This document shows positions 1 through 10,810 of a stretch of DNA of 64,000 bases, piece by piece; the stretch's first letter is position 1, and each line of letters starts with the position of its first letter. This DNA comes from Drosophila miranda (taxonomy: Eukaryota; Arthropoda; Insecta; Diptera; Drosophilidae). The stretch spans positions 7,936,001 to 8,000,000 of the forward strand of contig NC_046677.1 of assembly GCF_003369915.1 (NCBI RefSeq), in the 5' to 3' direction. A model generated the notes under the pieces. It worked only from the letters and a program-made list of their open reading frames with translations. It searched no databases and was not told the origin of the DNA. Both the position numbers and the translations under genes were made by a program.

Positions 1-1
1 G

Positions 2-1237
2 ATACGCAACGGTTTCCATCGGCCCACACATCATCATCGAGTCAAGGCGAACGCCTACATACCGCCGCATCAGCAGCAACAGCAGCACTTTCAGAACAAC
101 GCTTACATGAACAGCCTGATGCAGAACATGAGCATGAACGACGATGGGAGTGGCTCTGTGACCAAGAGTGTTGCCACAACCGGCAGCGAATCGGGTAGTT
201 CGAATGGCTCTTGCGGGGACATATCCCCGCCAGAGACACCAACGCCGCATCCACTGCCATTACACAGCACAGTCGGCAATCCCGGCATGGGCATGATAAC
301 GACTGTCGTGCACAGCGGCATGGGAGGAGGCTACCAGCAGAAGCACCATCTCACCTACAAGCAGCAGCAGCAGCAAATGAACCTGCAGCAGCGACTGAAC
401 GGACGCAATGGGATGGAGAAGAGCTATCAGCAGATCTACACAACAGGTACGCCAAGCAATGTGAGCGATGCCCAGACAATGACGATGAGCAGCGGGAACA
501 TGCAGCAGCAGCAGGCGCTGCTTATCAGCCCGTCTCCGGTGAGCACGCCCACGACAACAGTCTTGTTGCAGCAACAATCACAGCCGCAGCCGCAGCCTCC
601 ACCACCCACAGCCTACAATGCAGCCTCCTATCCATATCACGCACGAGGACCCCCGCCGCAGCAGACGATATTCCAGGCGCATAATGCACCGCCACCGCCG
701 CAATCTGTTCGTGGCGGCTACCGGTTTCCAATGGCTCCGGTTTCCCACAACGGAGAGCTCATCTATCCGGCGTTCCACACGAGCCTTGCCTTCCTGCCGG
801 TCCCCGGCACTGGTGGCACGCCCACAGCCGTTACGCCGCCCCAGCTGCAAAACACTGCCGCTGTGGTCAGCACGAATGCTGTGGCGGTACAGACGCCCAC
901 GCCCCAGCAGCAGCAGCTGCCGACCACGCCCCCCTACAGTGCGCTGACAGTTTGCCCCATCACTGGGGTGGGCGGCGGCGGAGCACCGAAGATATCCTGC
1001 TACAATTGCGGCTCGCAGACGCACATTGGACGGGACTGTCAGGAGGCGTCTATGGAGGATGTGACGCGGAGCGCCAGCTATAAGCTGGACTACTCAGAGA
1101 CTCAGAGCATAGAGGCGAACTCCATAGGTGATCATAACAGCAAGGATATGGGCAGCATTCAAATGAATTCGTCGGTGGCAGCGCCGACGGCGTCAACGGT
1201 GCTGTCGACGGCGGCGGTGACGAGCATCGGGAAATAA
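2..1237 (+). CDS. 3' end of a ZCCHC2/ZCCHC14-type CCHC zinc-knuckle protein (5' end outside window)
   Basis: Frame 2 is open from the first bases of the window to the TAA at 1235-1237, giving the last 411 or so residues of a larger protein; no start is claimed because the frame runs off the left edge. The segment is low complexity (Q, P, T, G and H runs) except near the C-terminus. There a CCHC knuckle (C-x2-C-x4-H-x4-C, CYNCGSQTHIGRDC) lies at 998-1039 and is followed by SMED and a YKLDY motif. Vertebrate ZCCHC2/ZCCHC14 end in the same way (CYNCG knuckle, C-x-SME, then Y-R-L-x-Y), so the family call rests on knuckle plus tail. Knuckles of this kind usually bind RNA; the exact target is not known from sequence. 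An internal ATG at 107 would give a 376-residue product but has no special support as a start. Confidence 0.8.
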   Translation: MRNGFHRPTHHHRVKANAYIPPHQQQQQHFQNNAYMNSLMQNMSMNDDGSGSVTKSVATTGSESGSSNGSCGDISPPETPTPHPLPLHSTVGNPGMGMITTVVHSGMGGGYQQKHHLTYKQQQQQMNLQQRLNGRNGMEKSYQQIYTTGTPSNVSDAQTMTMSSGNMQQQQALLISPSPVSTPTTTVLLQQQSQPQPQPPPPTAYNAASYPYHARGPPPQQTIFQAHNAPPPPQSVRGGYRFPMAPVSHNGELIYPAFHTSLAFLPVPGTGGTPTAVTPPQLQNTAAVVSTNAVAVQTPTPQQQQLPTTPPYSALTVCPITGVGGGGAPKISCYNCGSQTHIGRDCQEASMEDVTRSASYKLDYSETQSIEANSIGDHNSKDMGSIQMNSSVAAPTASTVLSTAAVTSIGK

Positions 1238-2691
1238 CAAGGTGTGGGTAAATCCAGAGTAAGCTTAAAGTCTATATACACGGACCTATATGGAGGAGCA
1301 TAATTGCGTCTATATTAATTAATGTTTATACATAATATCCTTATCTACTTATACAGAAAATACCATTTAATATGATTGTGTAGTGCGGAAATCAAATTTC
1401 TCGCCCTTACCACACGTCTCCTAGTTTTTTATAAGCCTCTCAATTCGCGTTATGGAGAATCGGTATAGGAATCGGCAAACGTAAGCGGTATCGGAACACG
1501 GGTCGGAATAATAGTCGCGCTGCCTAAACTCTTGACAACCCTCATACAGACCCCTACTCCCCCCCGCCCATATAACAATAATTTAAACGCGCTCCAGCCC
1601 AACACAGCCCACAGCCCATACCCTCCCCCAGCCCCACACACACACAGATAGTCGATAACGAATTTTAGTCATATGCCACTTTGAATATTTCTAATATTAA
1701 GTTGAATGTACAACAGCAATAAGTAAACAAAATAATCCTTATCTATGTTATGCAGTTAGCACTGCCGCAGGAAGGATCATTCGATAAACTCAAACACGGG
1801 TGAATGTTACCCCATTATCAAGATATCGAAATAAGTTAAAGACACGACAAACACAGAAGAGGAAGAAGAAGAAAAAGAAGAAGGAAGAGAAGGAGAAAAA
1901 TAAGAAATAGCTACGAATAGATACCGGTAAAAAGTAAGAAATTTCGTAGAATACAAAATACCTAGCAAATATAACAAAAAAAAACAAAAAACAAAATGAT
2001 TATCTGTATAAAAACAAATGAGCGTAGCAGCACAATGTGCTTAGTTAACGTTTTTTCGTATTCCAGACCCGTGACCGCCCCCGCCCCACCCTGTCCCTTC
2101 TTCTTAAATTTTCACATTGTAGTTATTATATTTATTTTGAAGCTCCAACATGTTTTTAGAAATGTTTTACCTAATTTTTTTGTATTTTATATACAAACCT
2201 ATATACATATACTTATATATATAAAAATATTATTTTAAAGCATACAAACCCGTATATGATACAAACTATGTGGATAGGGCGTATATTAATGCTAATCACC
2301 GCTGTCTAATTATTATTTTATGTACTCAAAACTTGACTCCCCCCCCCGTTCATGTGTGGGCGCATCTGTCGAACAATTGGCCAAGTTACAGCCCAAAAAA
2401 GATCGTCAAGATCAGGCCAGCAACAGGCGCCCACAGATGAACAGAAAATAAGAAACCAAACAGTTTTTCCTGCCCTTAGTTTTTTATGTACAGACGTTGT
2501 TAAAATTTTTGTAAAGCCTCAGCAATAATCGTGTAAAGAGCGAAGAAAAAAGCGCCAGAAAAACAAAACAAGGAAAGAAAGAAAGGAAACAAAAAAAACG
2601 ATTTAAGAGTAATACACAATTTACTGAGTTTTGCTGATAATGCGTAGCCGCATGACAAACAATTATTATTATATTTCATTGAAATAATAAA
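1238..2691 (+). other. Probable long 3' UTR of the CCHC gene
   Basis: No coding potential is visible. The stretch has a purine tract of GAA/GAAG units near 1855-1910, AT-rich segments and a short C run near 2340. It ends with AATAAA at 2686-2691, the most plausible poly(A) signal before the Phlpp leader. Small open frames here lack homology and are treated as chance. Confidence 0.5.
2686..2691 (+). terminator. Candidate poly(A) signal of the CCHC gene
   Basis: AATAAA lies in an A-rich context about 1.45 kb after the stop codon and is the last clear signal before the next gene. Earlier use of variant signals cannot be excluded. Confidence 0.4.
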
Positions 2692-3564
2692 AAATCCAAT
2701 TGTTTCTAAAATTCGTGTAACAAAACACAAGCTACAAAAAAAAAACCCAACCAAGGACTATTTTTTATAATGTTCTAAGCAAATCTCTTTCAGAACAGAC
2801 GGAGTGCCAGAAATGAAAGAGACGTGCAGGTGCATCGAGTTGTGGTGCTCTTAAAACTGTTTGCTTGGGCACCCTCTCTAAATTGGTAAGTCTTTTGGTG
2901 TGTGCTTTATCGGCTGGCGCTACAGTGGAGCCTCGATGAAGGGGGAGGACAAACAGAAATTCTGTACTATACCGACTGTTCCATGCCCATCCAGCATTCA
3001 CTGTACATATCACGGCTTGAACGAAACTGGAGGATTTGGGCAACACAAACACAAACACGAACACGAACACGAACATAAACCAGCGGGTGGATGTTGGAGC
3101 AGCGCAACACTGACGTTCTCTCAAGCGTGTCTGTCTTACCGTAACGGCACAGTCATAGCCATAGTTAACGTGATCGTCTTCAGTTGAGCAGACGCATCGC
3201 ATTGAGCGGGTGGTGGATTTTCACGACTACTAGAATGTAGCTGCTGAGCTCGGACAAGATCTAGGAAACTCCTTATCCCATAAGTGAAACATACAAAGAA
3301 AGAACAAAAAGGGTGTATTCCATGACAAATCGGAAGTGATCAGTGTATTGTACGGGTATGTATTTCCCCAGAGTAGTACATGCAAGAAATCTGAAACGAT
3401 CGCCACTCTGTAGGTGCTCGTTGATGCATAACCAAGTGCTGTGCAATGCTGTTGTAGTCTGGTATCGTTCCGGCCCCCAGGTTCGGCGTCTTTGCCAAGA
3501 GTTAAAGAAAACGAAAACATAGCCAGAAACAGCAGCAGCAGAAGCAGCAGCAGAGGCTGAAACA
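2692..3564 (+). other. Intergenic region and probable Phlpp promoter/5' leader
   Basis: No conserved reading frame. A short CACAAA/CACGAA hexamer run lies at about 3043-3078. CAG-type repeats sit just before the Phlpp ATG at 3565. No TATA box or convincing initiator was found, so the transcription start cannot be fixed. Confidence 0.35.
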
Positions 3565-6500
3565 ATGCTCAAAGCCACAAGGAAACCGACGGATCCATAC
3601 AAGTCGAAACTAAAAGTTAATGCCAGCAACAACAGCAGCGTCAAACCGCCGCTGCCCATCGAGCTGTCGGAGGAGGGAAATGGCAGCGGTAGCGGCAGCA
3701 GCCCCACCACTCCGCAGAAGCTCAGCCTGAAGGGCAGCCAGCTGGGTGGAAGCATTTTGATTGGCAATTACAACGTGAGTCCGTTCACTTCTTTCCGTGC
3801 TACTACGACTTCCTATCCATCGTATTCCGTTTTCTCTTTTTGGCTCGCTGGCCAGTACTTGACCCAACTGGAGGTGTGCGAAAATGAAATGGAGGTCTTG
3901 GACCTCAGCTCGCTGGCCCAACTGGAGACGCTCAAGTGCAGCCGGAACAAGCTAATGGAGCTGATCGTAAACGCCACCAACCTGCAGGCACTTTTAGCAG
4001 ACCACAACTGTAAGCAGAGCAGGTTTTTTAATTTGAAATATTTAAAATGATGTGGCAATTACCAGCACTATTTTTCGATTGGAAAGATCAGAGTGCATGT
4101 GTATTAAATGTGTATTTAATTGTTTTCAGGCCTTCACAACATCTCCACAACCAACACCCATCCAGTGCCGTTAAAACTCCATTGCATTGACATCTCGCAC
4201 AATAGTTTCAATGAGCTCCCCAATTGGATTGGGGCCTGTGCTGCGTTGTCCACACTGGATGCGTCGCACAATCGATTGACCAACATAACGGGACTGCTTC
4301 GAAACTATAGAATCAATCAATTGGTTGCTCTGAATTTGTCCTACAATGAATTGCAGCAGCTTGAGTATTTGCCCGAGGGCTTTGGCAGCATCCAAAAGCT
4401 GCAACTCCAAAGCAACGAACTCCAGTGTTTGCCGGAGAATTTCTTTGCCGTCACTTATTCACGCTTGGACACCTTGAACGCCGCCTGCAACAAGCTGTCG
4501 ACTCTGCCGCGGTACGAGCAGAATAATCATGCGGCCTTGGTGCACTTGTTTCTGGCTGGAAATCAGCTCAACGACAGCATCTTCGAGGCACTCCACAACG
4601 CAGCGCGGCTGAAGGTGCTCCATCTTGCCTACAATCGCATTGGAATCCTGCCTCCCGCATGCGTACGCAATTGGTCGGAGCTGGAGATCCTGGTTCTATC
4701 GGGCAACATGCTGCAACAACTGCCGGAGGAGGTGGCGACGCTTAATCACTTGAAGGTGCTGCGATGCTGCAACAATCTCTTGCTCTGCACCCCACAGCTG
4801 GCCAAGTTGGGCAAGCTGAAGGTCCTAGATCTATCACACAATCATCTGGATCGCGTCAATCTGCTGTCCCTCGTGCCCTCGCGGAATCTCAAGTACTTGG
4901 ATTTGTCGGGAAATTTGCAGCTGCAGGTGATATTAGAGATATTGAAAAGACTCATTTTCCTAATAATAATCCTATACCTTCGTATTCCCAGGTTGATGAG
5001 CAACAGTTCAAGGTATGCCAGACACAAAGTGAGCGCAACTGGAACCTAATCGATGTGTCTGGCAATAACCGAGCTGCCCTGCCCACCAGTACGTTGCGGC
5101 TGGCGACGGCGCCGCGAAATCAAAACAAGAACTCCCCCTGGACAATGGGCTTCGCAGAGACGCCAGGATCCGGAGACTGCCGAAAGCTGCTGGTCTGCCA
5201 GTTGCGTGCGGCCAACTATGGCGGCTCTGATGAGGCCCTCTATGGCATGTTTGAGGCCGCTGATGGCAATGGACGGGTGGCACAGGAGATGGCTCAGGTG
5301 GTGCCGGATCTAATGAAGCAGGAGCAGCTGGTCAAGGATGCTCCTCTCAGAGATTACATGAAGTTCACGTTGCTGACGGCCCAGCAGCAGTGCGGAAGTG
5401 TGCGAAGTGCCGCCTTATTTCATCTCACCCGGACACGGGCACCCTCAAAGGTCAGGCCCTTGAAAAGCAAGCGCTATGTGCTGCGCATGGCCAGCACGGG
5501 GCGGCTGGATGCCTATCTGGTGCGTCGCACCACACAGTTGCGCCTGACAGACACAGAATCTTGCGCCAAGGATCTGGGACCATCGCACGCAATGCCTGAC
5601 CCACAGGTTCTAGAGGTAGCTTGTTCTCTCCTCAGTTTGAAGGAAACCAACTAAATTGGAGTTTCTCTTTCCCAGCTAACACTGAGCAATGATGATGAGT
5701 ACCTTGTTGTGGGCAATGCCCAGCTCTGGTCGGTCATGGACGTTGGTCGCGCCGCCAGAGAGATTCGCAAGGAGGAAAACGCTTTGCTGGCAGCCAAGCG
5801 GCTTGTGGACATTGCCCAGAGCTTCGGCGCATCGGAGAACCTCAGTGTGATTGTGGTGCGCTTCCGTCATCTTGGAACCGACGTGGATCATCTCATTCGG
5901 GAGCTCAAGCAGAGTGTTCGCAAAAAGCCAGCCCTGGTGCAGCCGCCCACTGTCTCTGTCTGTAAGCGTACCTGCTGTGATCGCAGCAACGCCTGTCGTC
6001 ACCGGGCGCTCGAGCAGGATCCGCTGGCCGGACGCTCCTCGCCCAGCGGTCAGAGTGATCGTGATCTTCTGTCCAAGGACGGCCCGAGCGTTGTGCCCAA
6101 CGATGAGTTCATTCTCGCGCATGCACGCGTGATGCAAGAGGAGCAGCAGCTGGAAATGCTGGACGAAACGGAATCTGTGCTGTCGGAGGAGCAGTTCAAA
6201 TGCTGGGAGTACATGCTCGAGCAGAATACGCAGCTGCTATTTGACAAGGAGCTTAATACCATTTCCAAGTCATTTACCAAGCAGCGAGCCATCCCGAGCA
6301 CGAATCTGGCCATGCCGGATCGCAACGATTTCACCACCAATCTAGTGCGGAGCGTGGCCAATAAGTTCATCTCCACAAGCACACCCCAGCTGCCACAACC
6401 ACTGGCATCCACTCCCACGCCGATTGGCTCCTACCATCATATTAAGCCGCCGATGCCCGGCCACTTTGGCAGCACGCTCTCATTCCAACAGGCGCAGAGC

Positions 6501-6746
6501 TGTGGTTATAATATGTTTGATGGAAAACCCCGAAAAATGGTTGGAGCCCCCGTGAAGCGGGGACCCCACTCGGCTTACTTTGGATCCCTGCAGCGATTGA
6601 TGCCCTACAACTTTGAATATGATTTCGCTGTCACTCACGAGCGGGAGCGTAATATATTGGACGAGGAGGAGATCGATGAGGATGAGTTCAACGAACACGA
6701 AAGCCGTATGCGCAAGTATTGGGGTGTGGCAACAACGGAACTTTAG
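3565..6746 (+). CDS. Phlpp: PH domain leucine-rich repeat protein phosphatase homologue (LRR + PP2C-like)
   Basis: Five exons: 3565-3774, 3856-4009, 4130-4926, 4992-5615 and 5676-6746. All have GT-AG borders and join in frame to 951 residues. Residues 1-70 are S/G-rich with no visible PH domain. Leucine-rich repeats run from about 71 to 400 (repeated LxxLxxLxLSxNxL). A PP2C-like domain spans about 434-658, from WTMGFAETPG to ENLSVIVVRF. Two usual metal-ligand motifs are altered: ADGNGR in place of DGHGG, and GNAQLW in place of SDGLWD. The C-terminus TTEL is a class I PDZ-ligand type. PHLPP enzymes remove hydrophobic-motif phosphates from Akt and PKC family kinases, so the product should restrain growth signalling at membranes and in cytosol. 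The 81-base first intron is a multiple of three and free of stops. The DUS gene starts 197 bases downstream. Confidence 0.9.
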
Positions 6747-6826
6747 GCTGGACTTGCAGAAACAAATCAAATCAAAACATTCCAAATCATGGTATAGCCG
6801 TTATAATTGTACATACGCATTGGAAC

Positions 6827-6862
6827 TATCGATATGAGTCTACTTCCACTCAACTATCGATA
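6827..6862. promoter_or_regulatory. Paired DRE elements (TATCGATA) before the DUS4 gene
   Basis: Two perfect palindromic TATCGATA octamers lie at 6827-6834 and 6855-6862, within the 197-base gap between Phlpp and the DUS gene. DRE/DREF sites mark TATA-less housekeeping promoters in Drosophila, which fits the downstream enzyme. There is so little space that the Phlpp 3' end (ATTAAA near 6935) and the DUS promoter probably overlap. Confidence 0.75.
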
Positions 6863-6943
6863 CGACTTGCCGACTCTCACGTGGCCCTGCTCTTTCACAC
6901 TTCCCTATATTTAATGTTTACACATATACTTGATTAATTAAAT

Positions 6944-8140
6944 ATGCATTTGCCACAACAACGGCCGCATCATGACATTGCCGCGTTATTTGCGGCTGCC
7001 CAGCCGGACTTTCTGCGGGTAAGTGCGCCCATGGTGCGATACAGTAAGCTGGAGTTTCGAAGATTGGTGCGGATGAATGGAGTTCAACTAGCATTCACAC
7101 CAATGATGATCTCCGACTCGATCAACAACAGCGAAAAGGCACGGCAGAATGAGTTTTCCACGGACCCCGACGATCAGCCACTCATTGCACAGTTTGCGGC
7201 CAAAGATGCGATAGAGTTTGTCACGTCGGCCCAGCTGATCTATCCCTATGTCGATGGCATCGATTTGAACTGCGGCTGCCCCCAGAGCTGGGCGATGTCC
7301 AAGGGCTATGGATGCGGACTGCTGCGTCAGCCGGAACAGGTGCGAGAGGTTGTGCAACAGGTCAGGCGTACTCTGCCCTCGGACTTTAGTGTCTCCGTGA
7401 AGATGCGTCTTCTTGGCGGCAGTGAAGAGGATTCTGTGGAGAGGACCATTGACCTGGCCCGCCAACTGGAACGCGCTGGAGTCACTTTTCTCACACTCCA
7501 CGGTCGGACGCCTGCCCAGAAGCATTCCAAGGACACGCTCAACGTCTCCGCCATGGAAGAAGTGCGCAAATCCCTGCAGATTCCCCTGATAGTGAACGGA
7601 AACGTGGAATCCTGGTCAGATGCCTGCGAATTACACGCGCAGACTGGTGCGGCTGGCGTAATGGCTGCCCGAGGTCTCCTCGCGAATCCGGCGCTATTCA
7701 ACAGCGATTACCCGACAGCCACGACAACTCCTTTGGCCTGTGTGGAGCAGTGGCTGGACATTGCCTCTGCTGCCGGGGACAATTTGCTCTTCCAATGCTT
7801 CCATCATCATCTGACGTTCATGTGGAGCAGCGAAATGAAGCGATCCCTGCGCGTCCAGTTCAACAGTCTGGGCACAAAACAACAGGTCGTGGATTTTCTC
7901 GGAGAGCACTACAATGTGCAAACCAGTGAAGTCGACCTGGAGCCGGCCCTTTACACAGACTGCACGTACACCCACTTTATCCCGCCCAGGCATGCGAGAC
8001 ACATTGCTGCCGAGGCGGAGGAGAAAGCGTGGAGCTCTAAAAGCGATGGAAAATTCTTTACAGAGTTCAAGGCGCATCAAATTTCCAGCCCAGCAGGAGA
8101 TGACCTGGAGCTGGGGGGCCTTTTTGGTGGAGAGGAATGA
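6944..8140 (+). CDS. Dus4: tRNA-dihydrouridine synthase, DUS4 type
   Basis: Intronless 398-residue frame. It reduces uridine to dihydrouridine in the D-loop of tRNA using FMN and NAD(P)H. The TIM-barrel signatures appear in order: VSAPMVRYSKLEFR near residues 26-40 (FMN phosphate and base side), DLNCGCPQSWAMSKGYGCGL at 107-126 with Cys124 as the expected catalytic acid, SVKMRL near 151-156, LHGRT at 185-189, NGNV at 218-221, and GVMAARGLLANP at 238-249 (FMN phosphate loop). The PQ-W-A-M-x-x-GYG spacing is that of eukaryotic DUS4/DUS4L rather than DUS1-3. The C-terminal ~130 residues form the helical tRNA-binding part and a charged tail. Start chosen at 6944 because it is the first ATG after the DRE pair and lies shortly before the barrel. 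A poly(A) signal is at 8178-8183. Confidence 0.92.
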   Translation: MHLPQQRPHHDIAALFAAAQPDFLRVSAPMVRYSKLEFRRLVRMNGVQLAFTPMMISDSINNSEKARQNEFSTDPDDQPLIAQFAAKDAIEFVTSAQLIYPYVDGIDLNCGCPQSWAMSKGYGCGLLRQPEQVREVVQQVRRTLPSDFSVSVKMRLLGGSEEDSVERTIDLARQLERAGVTFLTLHGRTPAQKHSKDTLNVSAMEEVRKSLQIPLIVNGNVESWSDACELHAQTGAAGVMAARGLLANPALFNSDYPTATTTPLACVEQWLDIASAAGDNLLFQCFHHHLTFMWSSEMKRSLRVQFNSLGTKQQVVDFLGEHYNVQTSEVDLEPALYTDCTYTHFIPPRHARHIAAEAEEKAWSSKSDGKFFTEFKAHQISSPAGDDLELGGLFGGEE

Positions 8141-8177
8141 TCAATCATCTGCATATAGTTAGTTATAATCGCAAATT

Positions 8178-8183
8178 AATAAA
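8178..8183 (+). terminator. Candidate poly(A) signal of the DUS4 gene
   Basis: AATAAA 38 bases after the stop codon, the expected distance for a short fly 3' UTR. Confidence 0.6.
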
Positions 8184-8369
8184 ACTACACATTTTAAGTA
8201 AAATTAAAGTAGATTTTCTTTCTTTTTCCAGCTGAATTTTAAAATTAGTTGGTTGTTACTTACTTGTGAAAGTAATTATATATTAAATTGTTTGTTTTAT
8301 AATTAGATTGTGAAGCCTACGATGATTCTTATTTCTATACGATAGCGTGAAAACAACGCACAGAAGTGC

Positions 8370-8377
8370 TATCGATA
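8370..8377. promoter_or_regulatory. DRE element (TATCGATA) before the CNPPD1-like gene
   Basis: A perfect TATCGATA palindrome about 140 bases upstream of the ATG at 8519. With the paired sites at 6827-6862 it suggests that both neighbouring housekeeping genes are driven by DREF. Confidence 0.65.
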
Positions 8378-8518
8378 CTTAATTTCCATCTTTATCATCA
8401 CTCACACACACACATGCATATACAAAAGAAAGCAATAACACACACACAGCCACGCGGAAAAAATAACTCAAGCGGAGCCATTCGACATTCTAGAACACAT
8501 TTTATTTTCGCAACCAAG

Positions 8519-10243
8519 ATGGGGCGCAGTAAATTCGCTCCGGCGAAGAAGGTACGAAACGAAAATCGTTTGAGCAGGTGGTTGGAGAACATTGTATAGC
8601 TGTTAAATTTCCAGGTGATGCAGCACGACGAGTTTATGAATCGGATACGAAAAACGCTGTACTATGGCGTTGGGACAGCGGACAGTGAAATGGAGGTGTC
8701 CATGCCCTTTGCTGAATACGCATCGGAGATATTTTCAGAGCCCCATCGAGGCCACTCACTGCATCGCCTGAGCTGCGTTACTGCTGGCAAGATTCAGACC
8801 ACCACACCTTGCTCGCTCATCATGGCCCTCATTTACTTGGACCGCTTGAATGTCATTGATCCAGGCTATGGCTATAGAATCACACCCCAGGAGCTGTTCG
8901 TTGTGTCATTGGTGAGTACAGTCGTACGATTATCATTGAATCATCATCATGCGCCTGCATAACCTGTTGATTGATAACCTGCACACAGTACCGAACACCG
9001 AGTGAAAAAAAGCCACCAGATTGTGGAGCACGCGCACACACACTCTCAATCAATAGTGTGGTTCTGTGAGTTGTCTCTTTGTTTTGCTGCTGCACTGCAC
9101 TACATTTCATTATGTTTAGAACATTATTTACTTACACAGGGCCAAGTTTCAGTATGTGCGCATTACTTATATAACCTTACCTATACGATATACGATATGC
9201 TATTTATAGCTTGTCGTGCACGCTGACATGCCTATGTAGTGACGTCATTTGTTGTGGGGCTTACTCATCCCGTGTGCTGTTTGTTTATAGATGATTTCTA
9301 CCAAGTTTTATGCCGGCCACGATGAGAAGATTTATCTGGAAGACTGGGCCAAAGAGGGCAACATGACCGAAGCAAGACTCAAGGAAATGGAACTAGAATT
9401 CCTTTCGGCAATAGTAAGGATATTCTCGAAAGAAGGAAACTATAATATAATCTCATATTTGATTTTTAGGACTGGAATATATACATATCGAATGAACAAT
9501 TCTTTGCGAAGCTAAGTAGCGTTGAGCGAACCCTGGCCGAGCGAGAGGGACTGCGACGTGGCTGGCTGACCTACAGTGAACTGATGCAACTGCTACCCAG
9601 CTTTACGTGGATGAAATTTCTGTTGAACAGCATCACCGTAATGGCACTGAGCTATGCGGCGAGTGTGATAACCTTGGCGGGTGCCTTTTTCATCGCCAGC
9701 CAAGTGCCGGGCACGCTTTGGCATCGCCGAACGCCTACAAACGATGTGGCATCCACGGCAAACTCCACGACACTCACGACACCTGCCTCTGCACCTGACG
9801 CTACCCAAGCTGCTCCTGTTATTTCCAATGAAATGAACTCGTCGCAGGCAAACGAGAGCTGTGGGGCGCTGAATGTGGAAGCGGAACTGCTGAAGCTGGA
9901 GCAACAATACTGCGACGAGGCAAGACTGAATGAGATGGAAAACAACCCGCAACGCTTTGTTCGATCCGTACCTAATCTACCGCTTAAAACGAATAACCGA
10001 AAGCCCGAAATGTTTGCTCCGCGGGACAATGCAGATCACTGGCTAAGCATCAAATCCGAATATAGCGACAGTCGAGATAATCCGAACTATTGGATATCTG
10101 GCCACGGCAACCGACACCACGATGACTTGGACCACTGGCAGCATCAGGCACAAAACGCATCCGTATTCTGGCAATTGGTCAAAGATGCTGTTCAGACTTC
10201 GTTCCTTGTCCGCTGGCCCGAAATATGGCCCAAATTAATCTAA
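8519..10243 (+). CDS. CNPPD1-like protein (cyclin-box, single-pass membrane)
   Basis: Four exons: 8519-8551 (11 codons, MGRSKFAPAKK), 8615-8911, 9291-9413 and 9470-10243. They join in phase to 408 residues, very close to the length of vertebrate CNPPD1. Residues about 15-185 form a cyclin/PHO80-like box: helices containing PFAEYASEIF, TPCSLIMALIYLDRL, ELFVVSLMISTKFYAGHDE and LEFLSAIDWNIYIS, the last two being hallmark Pcl/PHO80 segments. One hydrophobic segment near residues 200-228 should span a membrane. The tail is T/A-rich and then polar, with a repeated D-N-x-x-YW/HW pattern. The biochemical role of the family is not established; the cyclin box suggests a kinase-partner ancestry. The 5' end has a DRE at 8370 and the poly(A) signal is at 10375. 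Confidence 0.85.
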
Positions 10244-10374
10244 AATCTATTTTATTATACGTATCACTTTTTAAATTTTTCTCTTGCAACACGAAGTACG
10301 AGTATGTGTGTACATCAGCAATTGGGACTAGTTCCTCCTTGTCTGTAACGTTAACAACAATCTTTAACCGTGGA

Positions 10375-10380
10375 AATAAA
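10375..10380 (+). terminator. Candidate poly(A) signal of the CNPPD1-like gene
   Basis: AATAAA 132 bases after the stop at 10243; the only clear signal in the proximal 3' region. Confidence 0.55.
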
Positions 10381-10616
10381 CTTATATATATTTTTCAACT
10401 AATTGCAGAGCAATCTTGTTGTCTTTGAAGCTGAATAGAGTTTGATTTATTCTTTCAATAAGCTCTCTACAATTTGGACTGTTAACATTACTATATATTA
10501 TGCATATTTGTATATTTATTTACTAATCTGTGAAGCCTTTCGGGTAGGTTCCATGATTGCCTGGTTGCCACGGGAAAACATGGTGGGTAATATTGCGCCT
10601 AATCGATTCCAGTCGA

Positions 10617-10810
10617 TCAAGGATATTTTTCCGGCTACAGGAAGCCACGACACTAGCACAAGCCGCCCACAAATAGAGGATACAATTTAATTTTTTGACT
10701 GGGGAAAATATCCTTGATCCTTAATAATCAAATCCTTCATCGAATAAAAGACCTTTTCTCGATCACAGGAAGACGTGGCACTCATAGATCGGCCCACAAA
10801 TAGCTGAGTG
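10617..10810. repeat. Diverged two-copy repeat with an internal inverted repeat
   Basis: TCAAGGATATTTTTCC at 10617-10632 is nearly inverted at 10701-10720 (GGGGAAAATATCCTTGATCC). The stretch ACAGGAAG...GCCCACAAATAG occurs at about 10638-10678 and again, diverged, at about 10767-10803. The structure looks like an old small mobile-element remnant or local duplication. No open frame and no named family recognised. Confidence 0.4.

Noticed and set aside
3230..3767. Minus-strand hydrophobic frames of 111 and 164 codons over the Phlpp leader and first exon
   Set aside because: Leucine and serine runs come from antisense CAG/AGC repeats; no start context or domain.
4764..5654. A separate gene starting at the ATG at 4764
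   Set aside because: This frame only becomes coding after the splice acceptor at 4991; upstream of it the 4120 frame encodes the LRRs. The stop-containing tail after 5615 is intron.
5676..6418. Minus-strand frames of 120-150 codons opposite Phlpp
   Set aside because: They are antisense to a strongly supported exon, with no homology.
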